NCBI RefSeq assembly: GCF_050624435.1
Contig: NC_134535.1
Location: 121,321,731-121,385,730 of the forward strand
Length of the DNA: 64,000 nt
From: Tenrec ecaudatus
Lineage: Eukaryota > Chordata > Mammalia > Afrosoricida > Tenrecidae
Direction of reading: 5' to 3'
Shown here: positions 1-13,000 of the stretch, piece by piece
Layout of the letters: each line of letters begins with the position of its first letter
Numbering within the stretch: position 1 is the first letter of the stretch
Notes under the pieces: generated by a model
Databases searched by the model: none
Told to the model about the DNA's origin: nothing
What the model saw: the letters and a program-made list of their open reading frames with translations, nothing else
Position numbers and translations under genes: made by a program

Positions 1-991
1 GAGGTACTTAATGTGTCATTCATAATGGAGTCAAAGGACCATATTTGAGAGAGTGGAAGTACAAAGTAAATATATGACCATATTATTTCTTTTGGATTCC
101 GTTTTCAATTGTGTTACTGAATGGGTCCTGTTCATGGCAGAAGTTAGAGACAATAAGCAAGTGAAAAGAGGGAAGTTTTAAAGAAAAGCCCGTGTTTGGG
201 TCTCACCAACTGCAGAGTAGGACCAACAATGGAACAGAAACCCACATTCATCACTGGTTCGGAAAGGCCTGTTAGATTGTCTTAGTGCGAAACTGGACCA
301 AGGCAGCTTCACGTCACTTCTATTATTACACTTGACTCCTCTGCTAGGCCCCCATTTGGCAAATAGAAAAGTTACTTTGTCTCTGTAGATTGTCTATTAA
401 TAATGAGATAACGGGACTTATTAAAGTTTGTCTAATTCAAAATGTAAAAGTCACGTGCTTTTAGTCTTACCTTGGCCAACTACCTACATTCTCTTTCATT
501 GTGGCCCGCTTTTCCTATTAAAATTTTTTGAGTTAAAAATTTAGACCATAAATCAAATCCAGCCCCCACTTTAAGCAGTGTTTCTCAGTCCAACCTCCCC
601 CCCCCAAATAGTTTGTGCTTTTCTCCATTTTAATGATTGCAGAATCATAGACACTTTTGAAAAGCTTAACAAAGAAGAAAGATTTAGTCTTCTCTGATAA
701 GTATTTCCTTAATAGGTTCAAACAATAATTGGGAGGCTGGTGCAGGACTGGACCAGGGTTTGGTTCTGTTGTGCATATGGTCACTGTGAGTCAGAACTGA
801 CTGCCGGCATCTGACAGCAACATGAGAGCTTAACTTGTTCCACTTTCTTTTCCTAATATATTTTGGGATTAAGCTTGTAATGGTTTCCTCAGGTATGTTG
901 TGGCTTTGTATAATGCGATCAAGACCTTAGTGGTATGAGATTTATCTCTTTGTAGGTCAGACACTAATTTATCTGCTTAATCCTGTTTTAG
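1..991 (+). other. YBX3: YBX3 intron 1, 3' part
   Basis: No exon is visible before the acceptor at 990-991, which follows a pyrimidine-rich run (tcctgttttag). The stretch is AT-rich unique-looking sequence apart from a decayed SINE end near 735-835 and a short C-run near 594-605. The 83-residue minus-strand frame here has no coding character. Confidence 0.8.
735..835 (+). repeat. SINE 3' remnant (afrotherian tRNA-derived/RTE-tail type)
   Basis: Shows the tail signature 'ggtcactgtgagtcagaac' followed by a degenerate 'gactgccggca...acagcaac', which is the end shared by AfroSINEs and RTE elements. It is diverged, so the edges are uncertain. Confidence 0.55.
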
Positions 992-1055
992 CCACCAAAG
1001 TCCTTGGCACTGTCAAATGGTTCAACGTCAGAAATGGATATGGATTTATAAATCG
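992..1055 (+). CDS. YBX3: YBX3 exon 2 (start of cold-shock domain)
   Basis: This 64-nt exon begins in phase after one base from exon 1 (split Ala codon) and ends with the first two bases of an Arg codon. It encodes (A)[20 protein letters not shown]. It carries the aromatic RNA/DNA-contact surface: W and F of KWFN and the RNP1 motif NGYGFI. The acceptor is ttttag and the donor gtacgt. Confidence 0.97.
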
Positions 1056-3803
1056 GTACGTGTGCATGTATATATGTATGTGTTTTAAATGCTGACTTAG
1101 GCTGTAGCACCAGCAGTTAATAAGTCTTCCCATGTTAACATTCTCACATTTAAACAATGAATCGTTAGAGTAGGCTTAGTTAAATGATCTTCCTAGAATG
1201 GTAATTGATAACTTCATAAAGGTGAAAAAATAAGATCAGAAATGGGAAAGACTTCAGGATACCCAGAATTTCACCTTTGGACAAATGGAATCTTAGACTG
1301 GTTAAGCAACTTGCTTAAATTAGTGAGTAATTGAGCTGGATTGGTAACCCGGTCTGGTCCGCGTCCTGTATGGAAACTGTAATGTTTTCTTTAGGCCATG
1401 GTAATGTGTGCCCCTGTAGGAACAAGAATAGTAACTGTAAGCTGGTAGGAGTGCTGTGATGTTTTTAGGTGATGTCACTTTTGTTGTTTGCTTTTCCTCA
1501 CTTACGAGAATTCCTCCAATTTATTCTCTGTCTGTTTTGGTGTTGGTGGGGTGAAGGGAGGCTGTTTTAAGTTTCAGTGTAAGGAGAGCCCAGTTCACAG
1601 CTGTGCCCTGTCCTTTTAACTGTCTTGCTTTGCTTTTGCCGAGAGGAAAGTCTCCGGCTCTGATTACATAGCATGTGATTTAGGAAGGCCAGCGCAAAGA
1701 TGATGTTTCTGTATGTTGAATCTAAGCACTGTGCTAATGTGAAGGAGTAAGGTAGGTATCATACATACAGAGTTAAGTTTTAAAAAGGATTGATTAGGTG
1801 TCTGAGTTGAGTTTAGAGGCTAAGCAGAAATGTATGTTGTGTTTGAGATTGTGGGATCCAAATAAATAAAACATCTGTTCTTTGAAGTTTTTCCCCTTGT
1901 CTGGTACCTTTAATCATGAGCCCCCTTTTTTCCCCCCTTCAACAGAAATGACACCAAAGAAGATGTGTTTGTTCATCAGGTAAGGACAATGGCTAACCTT
2001 TGCTGTGAGAGAGGTGAGGTGCCTGTCACCTGCTGGTGCCCCTTAACAGAACCGCAGTTGTAGAAACGATTCCTCTGTTCCAGGTGGTTTCTCTTTTGGG
2101 ATGGTGGTTAAGTGCTACATTGTAAGATTAGCTTCTGTTCCACCAAAGTAGCTCTTCTCAAGCAGTTTCTTTGCTTTTTCTCCTTTAATCTTTTATTGGG
2201 GTCTCTTACAGCTGCATAACAATCCATACATCCATTGTGGCAAGCACATATATTGCTATTATCTTTTTCAAAACATTTTCCTTCTACTTGAGCCCTTAGT
2301 ATCAGCTCTGTTTTCCCTTCCCTCCAGCCCTCCTGAACCCTTGATAAATTTTAATTATTGTTTTCTTTTAAAAAATCATTTTATTGGGGGCTCATACCAC
2401 TCATCACAATCCATACATTGTGTCAAGCACATTTGTACATTTGTTGCCATTGTCGGTCTCAAAACATTTGCTTTCTACTTGAGCCCTTGTTATTAGGTCA
2501 TTTTGTTTCATATCTCCTTATATTGTTTTTATATCTTGCACCATCCGCTGTCTCCCTTCACCTGTGTTTTTTTATTTTATTTTTTTTAGAAGTGGGAAGT
2601 GATAACTCAGACGGGTACTAATTTTCAAGGCCTTTGATCCCTTACACAAAAGCCACCCTCTTCCTTCTGAGCGGTTTATTCTCCTAACTTGCCTTAGTCC
2701 TCGGCTGGAGGCGAGCTGGCTTTGGCCTGGGTGGTGGGTGTTGCTGCTGATGGTTTTTGTCAGCTGCCTTGAGTCGGCCTTCCCTTGGTGACAACCCTGC
2801 CCTTCAGCTGCCCCATCATTAGTTGTCGATTGGATCTTGTGGTCCGTAGGGTTTTCGTTGCGGGGCTTTTGGAATGGATTTCTAGTTCACCCTTGTCTAG
2901 GAAATTCTGAAACTTACTCAACACTATTAATTAAGGTCCATTGGCAGATGGGTGGTGGCTGCACCTGAGGTGGCTTGGCCAGGAAACAAACTGGTCTCCT
3001 GTATAGACAATGAGAACTGTACCCCTGAACCCCCCACGGTACTTAGTTAACTTGGAGGCTATTTGTTCTCTTAGCCTTGTGTAAGGAGCCCTGATGGTGC
3101 AGTGGTTAAAGTGCTTGACTTCTAACCAAATATTAGCCACTCTGCAGAGAGGTGTGCTGGTCTGCCTCTAAAAACTTATGGCCTTGGAGGCCCTGTGGGC
3201 AGGACCTTGTCCTATGGAGAGATGTGAGTCAGAACTGACTCCATGGCAGCAAACCTGTTTCCTTTTATTGTGGGGCAGCTGTGAGGAGCTTGTTTACAAA
3301 ATAGATGAAAAGAAATGCCTGTTTTCCTTGGGTTATCTGCTCTGTGTGTGCAGTTCGTTGATTATCACAAGGAAACGCACATTTCCCTGCGTGGCCCGGC
3401 ACAGCACCTGCGGTGCCTTTTTCCTTCTGTCTGTTGAAGTTGGGGTAGTGATATCTAAGAATAAACTCTCTAGTACTTTCTACTGTTCTAGAAATGGTGA
3501 CTTTCTAAAAGTCACAATGGACCTGGGGTGGGAGGGGCAGAGTGTTTGGTTTTAAAAGCTGGGAGGTTGGGGAGAACTCTACTTCTGGTGACTGGTAGCG
3601 TGCAGGACCTCACGTTGGTGGCCAGGTTTATTAGCCTTCTAGTGTGTGACCTGATTCCAGCCCCAGGAGGTTGCGTGGTGAGTCACTGCAGTGCGTTGAG
3701 GCCTGCCCAGTTGAACAGGAAACTGGGAAGGAGCCGGTAGGGAGGGGCTGATTTTGGAATGGCTGAGTGTTGGTGCTGCGTGCGCATATATCCTGCCCTG
3801 GAC

Positions 3804-3899
<96 letters not shown>

Positions 3900-3930
3900 C
3901 CTCTCTCCCCCTCTCTCCCCCTCTCTCCCC

Positions 3931-4005
<75 letters not shown>

Positions 4006-7000
4006 TGGCTCATTTTTCCCCCTCCTCTTTCCCACTCAGAAGAGGAAGGGCTATACTGCACATGCTTAATCTCCTTATAAAGTTGACCTAGTTCCACAGA
4101 AACTCAGATCCCCTTTAACTGTTTAGAGATAACCAATCAAAGAAATGGAAATGATGTAGGAATTAAATCTCCTGTATGTTGATGGGGGGAAAAAAGAGGC
4201 TCTTCAGGGTCTTTAGGGGGCTGTTGTTGAACTCAGGGTAGCATCCTCACTGCCCAGGGTATCGGGTCTTGTCGGGATGTGAATGGGATGAGTGTCTGAG
4301 TGTCCTGGGGCGGGGGCAGGGTGGTATTGTGAGGTGCTTAGAGTTGGGAGCAGCTTGATAGAGGCAGTGTGGTTCTTGTTTTGTTTGTTTAAATAGTGCA
4401 GTGATGAGAATTCCCCCCCCCACACACACAGTAGTAGTCTAGGAGACCTGGTGGTACAGTGGTTTAGCACTTGGTTGCAAACTGAAAGGCGGGTTCAAAC
4501 CCACCAGCTGCTTTGTGGGAGCAAAGACTTGAGGACTGCTCCCGTCCAGACCATAGCTTTGCAACCTCTTCCGCCCCCACCTCGGGGGGCGGACATTTCT
4601 ACCTGGAGTGGGCACCTACCTGGTGGCACACAACAACAGCAACCTCAAAGGGTCACTCTTTGTGACCTCAAAGAAATCACATAGCTGTCAACCTCACATT
4701 GTAGCTGTCATTCATAGAATTGAGCTGGGGTTTTGATTCCTGAAATAGCTTTTTTTTGCACACTACCAGAAATGGCTACCTACACCCTTGGCTTTCTTTT
4801 TCTTGTTCTTGTCCTCCTTCCTTTTATCTGTGTTTTGTCACAGCTTCTCTCACACAGTGTCTAATTCCTTTTCTAGTTAGCAGGGCCTCTTGTCCATGGA
4901 TGCCTCTGTACTTCACATGTGTGTGTGGGTGGAGTAAGGCCTGGATGGCTGTCCCTGCTGTCCCCACAGGTGGACCTGTGCTCTGAAGCTTTAGGGGTCA
5001 GTCTGGTAGGTCCAATGTCGTGACTAGGTGATGAGGTCATAAAGAACCAGAATCCTAACCACACACCACTTTTATTCTGCCTGGCAAGGGGGTGTTCAAA
5101 AGAAGAGCATGCACCAAGAAAGTAAAGTGGGCCGTAACATAATGCTTTTGTTTGGGCACTTCCTTCCCTTAGAAGTTCACATTATTAAAAAGCAGTCATA
5201 GATTGAATAGGTTTTTCAAGTTCATTTAATAAACTTGAAATCGATGAACTATGTGCCCATTACTGACTTGCAACTTATTTAGAATTTTCTGTACCTTTGA
5301 CAGACTGCCATCAAGAAGAATAATCCACGGAAATATCTGCGCAGCGTGGGCGACGGAGAAACTGTGGAGTTTGATGTGGTTGAAGGAGAGAAGGTGCGAG
5401 CGGAGTGCACGGGGCCGGCTTTGTCCTCTGTGGGCACTGGCATGGGCTGGTGCCTGGCTTTGTTACAGTCACTCTTGTCGTGGCCCCTTGTGAATTAGGA
5501 TTATTTTGAATATTTGTCTAATAGGGTATGATTTTTAAGGAAAAATAATGTTTTAGATTATCACGTCATTAGAAACAGTCTCCAGTATATACAAAATGCC
5601 ATTTAATTTTTCTCCTTTTAAGTTAAAGTACTTACACGGGGAAGAAACTTGTCTGGTTTTAAATTTTGATGCCAAATGTATATTCAAAAACTACAGGTTA
5701 AAACTTCATAGAAACCTAAATAGGTGAACGTTGCTCTTTGGACTAAACTCCCTTTGAAAAATGGTCCTGTTGCAATTTGTGAACACTTTGCATGAGTAGG
5801 ACACAGTGAAATACTAATCTTGAATAAAAGAAGATTCAGGTTGAGTATTAGAGTGTGTATTTTCTGTCTGCTTGGCTTAGATTTCTGGGAAGCCAAGAGC
5901 ATCTTCATAGGCTGTATGCCAACTTTGATCACAAGTGTATTGAACCCCAGTATCTGCTGGATCGTCTTGAAGCACAGCTATGGAATGATGCTGCTACTAT
6001 TACAGATGCACTTTGGATAGCATAGTATCCTGTAGGAGTCCACAGAGGTGCAAACAGCCAAAGGGTGGTGATTCGGGCCCACCCAAGGGGCTTCTAAAAA
6101 GCCACAGCCTCAAACCCTGTGCAGTGGTTCTTTGCAGCACACACGGTCTCCTCCATGTGGAATGGACTGTATGCCACCTAACCATGACAGTCTCCTTTGT
6201 GTCTTTATTTTTTAATTGATTTTATACTATCCCTAAAAAAGAGCATAAACCAGAAAATCAAGATTGTGTGTGGTACCAGTGCCACGGCAGCCGCTTGTGG
6301 CCGTGAGGTGTGAACTAACGCGGTGAGTGAGAGGCAGTTCCTGTGCTCTTCCCAGAAAGGCACGCTGTTCCTGCCACACTCCACGGTCGGCCTATTCTTG
6401 GGCCCTCAGACGGTTCTTTCTTAAAAGAACAAGCATGCAACTTATTTCGTTTGCTTTAGAAATGTGAATCGCTGTCTTTCCCAGCATGCTTCTCAGGGGT
6501 ATCCTGCAAATCTCTTGGAGTTAGTTTTAAATAAGGAAGTGGCTGCCCTGTTGTGATCTCCTCACCAGAATCTTATCACTTGGTTTGGCCAGGTTAAATT
6601 AACTTTACTTCTGGGTGCGATCAAAACTTGGTTTTCCAAAGGATTTAAAATGGGACGTATACTCTTGACTCTTGTAGTTCCTGTTGCTAAATACCTTTTG
6701 GAAGAAGTAGCAGGACTTGATCTATCTGAGAACTGTATTTCAAGATTGGGTTGTACTGTACAGTCGTTTATGACTGGCAGCAACTCTTCAGAAGGGTGAA
6801 GTATGTCCCCACTAGATACGTTAAAACTGCGTGTTCCTAAAGTAAGTCTGCTTTCTTCGCATTGCTGCCAACGTCAGGAACGTTTAGCCCTCCATTGTAC
6901 GTCGTGCCGTGCCCATGATGACAGAGTTTTCTGGTGATTTTTATAGATTAATACAGGCTTCACCAATCCTTCCGAAGTATTTTGGGTTTTTTCCATTGAG

Positions 7001-10000
7001 GCATTTTCTTTCTGGTCTCATAATACTTTTACTTCGGCACTTATATTCACCAGCTTATGTTCTTCAAAGAGAATGTGACTCTTGAATCTATCTAATCGCA
7101 CAAGAAGGCATGGCACAGATTGTATAAACACACTGGGAGTCGTGTACATTTAAATCGGAACGTCCAGCTCTTGCCTTTTTAAACATGGGTGTGTTTTGGC
7201 GGTCACGATAGGTATTCTTTGTATGTTCTGCCAGCCTTACAGCCTGGGCAGTGTACGGCTGGTCTGGTTTAGCTTCCTTCTGACTGGGAGGCCATCCCGT
7301 TTGTTCTCTCCCGCAGGGTGCAGAAGCAGCCAATGTGACTGGCCCGGATGGAGTTCCCGTAGAAGGGAGCCGCTACGCTGCAGACCGCCGCCGGTACCGA
7401 CGTGGCTACTATGGCAGACGCCGTGGGCCTCCCCGTAATGTATGTTGGCTGTGCTCCTAAGCACTGATAGGGGTTTTTTTTTCCTTTTTTCTTAATTGTG
7501 CATATATATTTAAAGTCCACATCTCCCTCTTGACGGCCACAAGTACAAAAAAAAAAGATTTTAAAAATTGTTCTTTAAAGAGCAATTTTCTTTGGCCAGA
7601 ATGTATCTTTCAGCCACCGGTCTCACTGCTTTGGAACTTTGCCTTCCAGAAGCTGTATCCTTTAGAATATGTTTGGCTGCAATTAACAGACATTTCATTA
7701 TCTTGCAACCAGAAGGTGCCGTGAAGTTCAGCAGTGCCAAGATAGCCAACAAGGCTTGCTCTTCGTTTGGCTTTGTTATCTGGTCAGAGCCCAGTCATGG
7801 GGTGGCCCCTGGCAAACAAGAAAGGAATTACTTCGATGGGCTTAAACGTACTGAGCCGAGGCTCTGGCACTGCTGACCTCTGAGAAAATCAGTGTCTGGG
7901 ATCGCTTTTTGGCGAGGCAATAACCTGTGCTGACCACTGAAGTGAATAACAATTTACCTGGATTATGTAGCTATATAACACAGAAATGTCCTGTTCTTTT
8001 AAAGTGTAGAAGCAGCAAGTCATTCTCTAGAGTTTGAGTTTAAATGGTTCTGACTCCAGGTGAAAGGGTTTAGAAGAATAAGCCAGCCTCACATGTCCCT
8101 GCTGCGGTGGAAGTGCTGCCCAGTGGACTCGGACTCATAGGGGCCCTGTGTGCAGATGATGGAGATGCCCAGCCCCGACCACCATCTACACACTCCTCCT
8201 GTGTTTGAGCCATGGGCGCAGCCAATGTGTCAGTCCATCTCATCGAGGGGTGTCTGTGCTCGCTTCTTGCTGACCCTCCACCGAGCACTGTGTCCTTTCC
8301 CCCAGACTGGTCTCTCCTGATAACGTGTCCAAAGTACCTAAGATGCAGTCTTGGCAGCCACGCTTCTCAGGCGCATCCGGTTTTACCTCCTCCAAGGCAG
8401 AGTTGGTTGTCCTTCTGGTAGTCGGTGGTACTCTTTGATAAAGTCGTCGACACCCCAAGGAACGCAAGTCACCTGTGGTCATGAGGAAGGACCCTCTTAG
8501 ATTGAATTCCGTTTCGATAGCCATCAGGGAATGAAAATCTCAATGATTTGTAATCACAGGGTTTAAAAACAGTCCACCAGAGTAAAAGACTTATAGAGTG
8601 AGAATTACGTGCCTCTTTTCTGATTTATTGGATTCCTCAGGATGAATCACTTCGCTGCCTTCATCTTTTTCTTGCTCTTGTTTTGCCTTTCATTTGTTCA
8701 TGGAAAGGAAACCCTAGTGGCACAGTGGTCAAGTGCTTGGCCGCGCACCGGAAGGTGGGAATTTCCCGCGCACCAGCAGTGCGTAGTAGGGAGAAAGGCC
8801 CTGAGAAGTGCGCCTGCAGAGATGTTCGCCCTACAAGCAGTTTGAGGCCGTTCCTCTCTGCCCAGTGGGGTTGCTAGGCGTTGGAAAGAACTTGCTGGTG
8901 GTGGATTTGGTCGTAAGCTGGGCGGCAGAGGGGGGTGGGAATGAGATACAGAATAGCATCTACCGTACTCATCAGATTGACAGAACGCCCATTGATTTTT
9001 ATTCCACGTCGATTCAGAAGTGAAAGTGTGGAAAACTTGGAGGGACATATTTTCCTGTATAGTCTTTCCCTCCCTCCACTCAAAACCAGCAACGTAAGCC
9101 CACTGCTGTGGTGTCAATTCTGACTCACAGAGGCCCTGCGGGACAGTAAAAACCCCTCCCTCCGGTTTTCAAGCAGAGAGCCTTCGCCTTCTCCCATGGC
9201 GTGGCTGATGGGTTTGACTAAGGGACCCCTGTGGTCAGCAGTCTTGACACGTAACCCATTTTGCTACCTACCACCGGGAAATTCTGAAGTCATACACGTA
9301 AAAAAAACCCAAAAAACCTAGCAATTGAATGGTAAAAAGTAGATAAATGAAGGCTTTCTGTGATAAATGTCTTCATCACAGTCCTCATATGGCGTAGTGG
9401 ACATTAGGGGGCTAGCCTCAAGGACAGCAGTTTGAACCCACCAGCTGCTGCTGGGGAGAAAGATGAGGCTTTTTGTTCCTGTAGAGGTTGCTCACCTTGG
9501 GAACACACTGGGGCACTGCCCTTTGCCCTGTAGCCTCCATGTGAGGCAGAATCGACTCAAGGCAGTGCATTTGTTTGAGTTTTATGGGGTCACGTGTCAT
9601 GAACACGCTTGGGGATGGTGGTGCTCTTGTTAGTACTTTTTAAGACTGTTACCAAAGACTTAGCTGTGTGAAACTCAAGATATTAGGTAAGCCTATAAAG
9701 GAAAGCAATTATGGGGGGGAGAGGGCTCCAAAAATCCTTGGAAAAAAGGATTGAAAAGATACTGGAGTTTTTCTAAACGTTTTGAAGGTCCCTCACACGG
9801 TAGATTTTGTTAACATTCTATATACATTTATCTGTGTGTGGTTGGAGATCGCACCTCATGTTATAGATGTGTGAAGAATGGGATGGTGTGACTTGTGGCA
9901 TTAAAACCTGTTGTTACCGCAAAATCAATGTGTTCTTCCTCCTGACTTGGCCCCGGTGAGCGGTAACGGGAGAAGCACACCTGGCTGAGCAAAGCATGCT

Positions 10001-13000
10001 GCGCCTTTAAATGTGTTCTAGTGGTTGTCCCACTGAATCCCACCAGTTCTCATTAGATGAGGGTTAAATTTACAATAGATTAAATGCTCTTGCTTTTCTG
10101 CTTCTTGGTATTTATCTGCAAAGATCTACTTCAGTCTTCATGTAGTTTATCCCAGGTAATCAATGTTATGATCATCTGGGTTTAAAAATGCATTCTGCAT
10201 AACAGAAGGGATTATTCCTCTGGGAAGGTCCCCCACCCCCTTTCATGATACTCATCCTAAAATGGTACTCTTTGGTTCTTTCCTTGCTAAAACTTCTTCT
10301 GAATCTCTGTTTCTTTGCTTCGCTAGTACGCTGGGGAGGAGGAGGAGGAAGGGAGCGGCAGCAGTGAAGGATTTGACCCCCCTGCCACTGATGGGCAGTT
10401 CTTTGGGGCCTGGAGTCAGCTGCGCCGCCCCCAGTATCGCCCTCAGTACCGGCAGCGGCGGTTCCCGCCTTACCACGTGGGACAGACTTTTGACCGGCGC
10501 GCTCGGGTCTTTCCCCGTCCCAACAGAATGCAGGTAACATTGCACCTGAGACTTCTCTTCGGCAGTCCTCACCCCTCGTCCTTCCTCTGCCTCCTCTGCC
10601 TCCTCCTCCTCCACCACCAGCTGCCGGATAGAAACCCTTGCTGTGGCTTGCTGCTGCTACGAGAGTAGCGGCTAGGTCTGTAGCCTGCTTTCCCAGAGGA
10701 CTCATTCCACTGACACATTTTAAGGATACAACCGCATGGGCCATGCGTGCCTACACTAGGCTTCTCTGGTGGATGGGGCAAAGGCCTGAGGGTTTTTTTA
10801 AATAAGAAAAGAAGACAACATGAAGGGGCCTGGCGAGATGTGCAGTTTGGTTGGCCTGGATTTGATCCTGCCCCTGCCACTCGTCTGTGTGAGGGTTTGA
10901 GGTGTGTGTGGCCGTGGCATGGGGATAATCGTGAGTCTCCTCCAGGGTTCTGAGTATTGAATTCAGTGTCAACATAAAAGACAAGATGAGGAGCATGTGC
11001 AGAGTGGAAAATACTATTCTTGCTGCTGCTAGACCTTGCTCTGTGGTGAACAAGCATTCTACAGGCCTGGCAGGTGCCAGGGAGTGCGAAGAACCAGGGA
11101 TGGGCCGTCGTCCTCGTCGTTGTCCCTGGCTGCCAGTTCCTCCTCCTCAGGCAGTGTGGTTTTTAATACGGCATGTTTTGCCTGAACGCTATGTTCAGCT
11201 CTGTACTTGCTGCACTCGCATCCCAGTGTGCGTGACCGGGATCCTTTTACGTTGCTCTTGTTTCCCTTTTCCACTCGTAACCAGCTGCCCCTGACACAGA
11301 TGCTATAAATACCACGTCGCCATACAGAGCTGGAGGGCTGGGCGGCACACAAGGCAGAGCGGGGTTCTTTAGGGCAGCTCTCTGTGCTTCTAGGAAAGGA
11401 AGGAGGGCGGGAGGCCGTGGATGGTGGTGCACATTTGTTTTTAGTGAGCGCTCTCCTGCGAGACTCGTCTTAATAGTGAACACCCACCCATATACAATTG
11501 GCTGAGACCCTGATGGCATCCTCTTTGGAAATAAAGGTCTATCCCACTTTAGGAACGTTAGAGCGAAATAATTTGCAGAAACTGATAGGAAACCAATTTT
11601 GAAAATGTGTACTTATTCTCATAACTGAGGTACATGTAGTGTTTTTGTGCAGGCTACATGGCCTAGCCAGGCCACCGCACTGGACAGACAGGACATTGGC
11701 TTTTACACAGTTGGTAGATTTCTTTCTGCTGCACACTGCATGTAGTGTGATTCTTGTTTCTTAAAAGACGATCAGTAGATCTGTGCATATTTCAGAACAA
11801 TGCAGTTGATCAGTGAGGTAAAAATTGCATGCAACTTTCTGAGAAAAGGATGATCTGGTGGAGGAGAGCAGCCTTGTTTGACAACCACTGAGTAGGAGGA
11901 ACTTTAAGTTAATTATTTAATCCCCTCAATGGCCTTTATGAAGTTGCTGGTGGATTTCCATAGTTTTGTTGTTGTTACAGATGAGCACAATTAAGTATTT
12001 AAAATATAAATAGCTTTAGGTAACCTGGGCAGGAAGTGGACAGGGCTTGATTTAAACGCTGGCTAGCTCCAACATGGGTTCTTTGCCATTCTGTCACCTT
12101 TAGACCTGTGTGTCAGCCTGTTGTGTGTGTGTGAGATCCTGTAAATGAAGGGGGAAAGAAAGCAGGAGGTAAGACGAGTGATAGCTTAGGGCACAACAGA
12201 CAGGCCTTCGTAGACTGATTAGGACATTTGGCCTCTTTCTAAGGGTGATGGGGAAAGCCAGGGATGGCATCTGAATACGGAAGGAATTTTTTAAAGATGA
12301 TTCCGTTTTATAAGTAGACTTTAGGGCAGTAGGAGAAGTAGGAAGACCGGCCGCTGACATTTCCTGGTGGAAAGATCTACGGGCCTTGCACTCGAATGCT
12401 AGCAGTGGATGTTGTGTGAACTGGTCAGATCTGGGAAATGTTTAAATGTACAACTGACTGCATTGGATCATGTAGTGACTTAGTGGGTGGGGGTGAGAGG
12501 GGAGTAAATTATACCACTAACGTTACTGGTTTAAGCCAAGATGGGGAAGGCTGAGGAAGGATTGGTTTTCCAGGATGAGGTGGAAATCACTTGGGAGCTC
12601 TCTCTGCCATACTAGATCACAGAAAATCAAGGAGAAAAAAAACGGCATAAAGAAGTGGTTGGAGAGGCATGGCACGGTTGTAGCTAGAGTGATTGTCCTT
12701 ATCACAAATATCATCATGTCATATTTGAGATGGAATGAAGCCTCGGAGCAAGTCTTGTTGTTTTCTCCAAAGGGATGAATGACTTAGTGGGGAAAGGCCA
12801 AAGCAGCCTGTCTGAAGAGGAGAAATATATGTAATTTTTGAATCATAAAAACATAGTATTGAAAGGCATAGTCCAAGATGAGAGTAAATCTAGAATGTGC
12901 ATAGAAAAGGATCCTAGGCCTGGTCTCTGAGCACACTGATGAAGAAGAAAATCTAGTAAAGCAGAATGAGAAGGAGCAGTCTGGGAGAATGTGTTTTCAG

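Larger units (their letters stand above)
1980..5303 (+). other. YBX3: YBX3 intron 3
   Basis: About 3.3 kb holding two consecutive L1 tail fragments, two SINEs and the long (TC)n tract listed separately. The acceptor is 'cctttgacag'. The remaining sequence (for example 2640-3080 and 4650-5300) shows no recognisable feature. Confidence 0.85.
7440..10326 (+). other. YBX3: YBX3 intron 5
   Basis: About 2.9 kb with one RTE fragment and three SINEs, annotated separately. The first 650 bp and the last 700 bp look unique. The acceptor 'tctttgcttcgctag' has a moderate pyrimidine tract, which fits regulated inclusion of the following exon. Confidence 0.8.

Noticed and set aside
3631-4091. Four overlapping open frames of 100-134 residues (SLSLSL or RERERE)
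   Set aside because: Translations of the (TC)n microsatellite on both strands, with no start context, domain or splice support.
10172-11057. Minus-strand frames of 190, 162 and 121 residues over YBX3 exon 6
   Set aside because: Shadows of the GC-rich exon 6 and its flanks; the + strand exon explains the openness.
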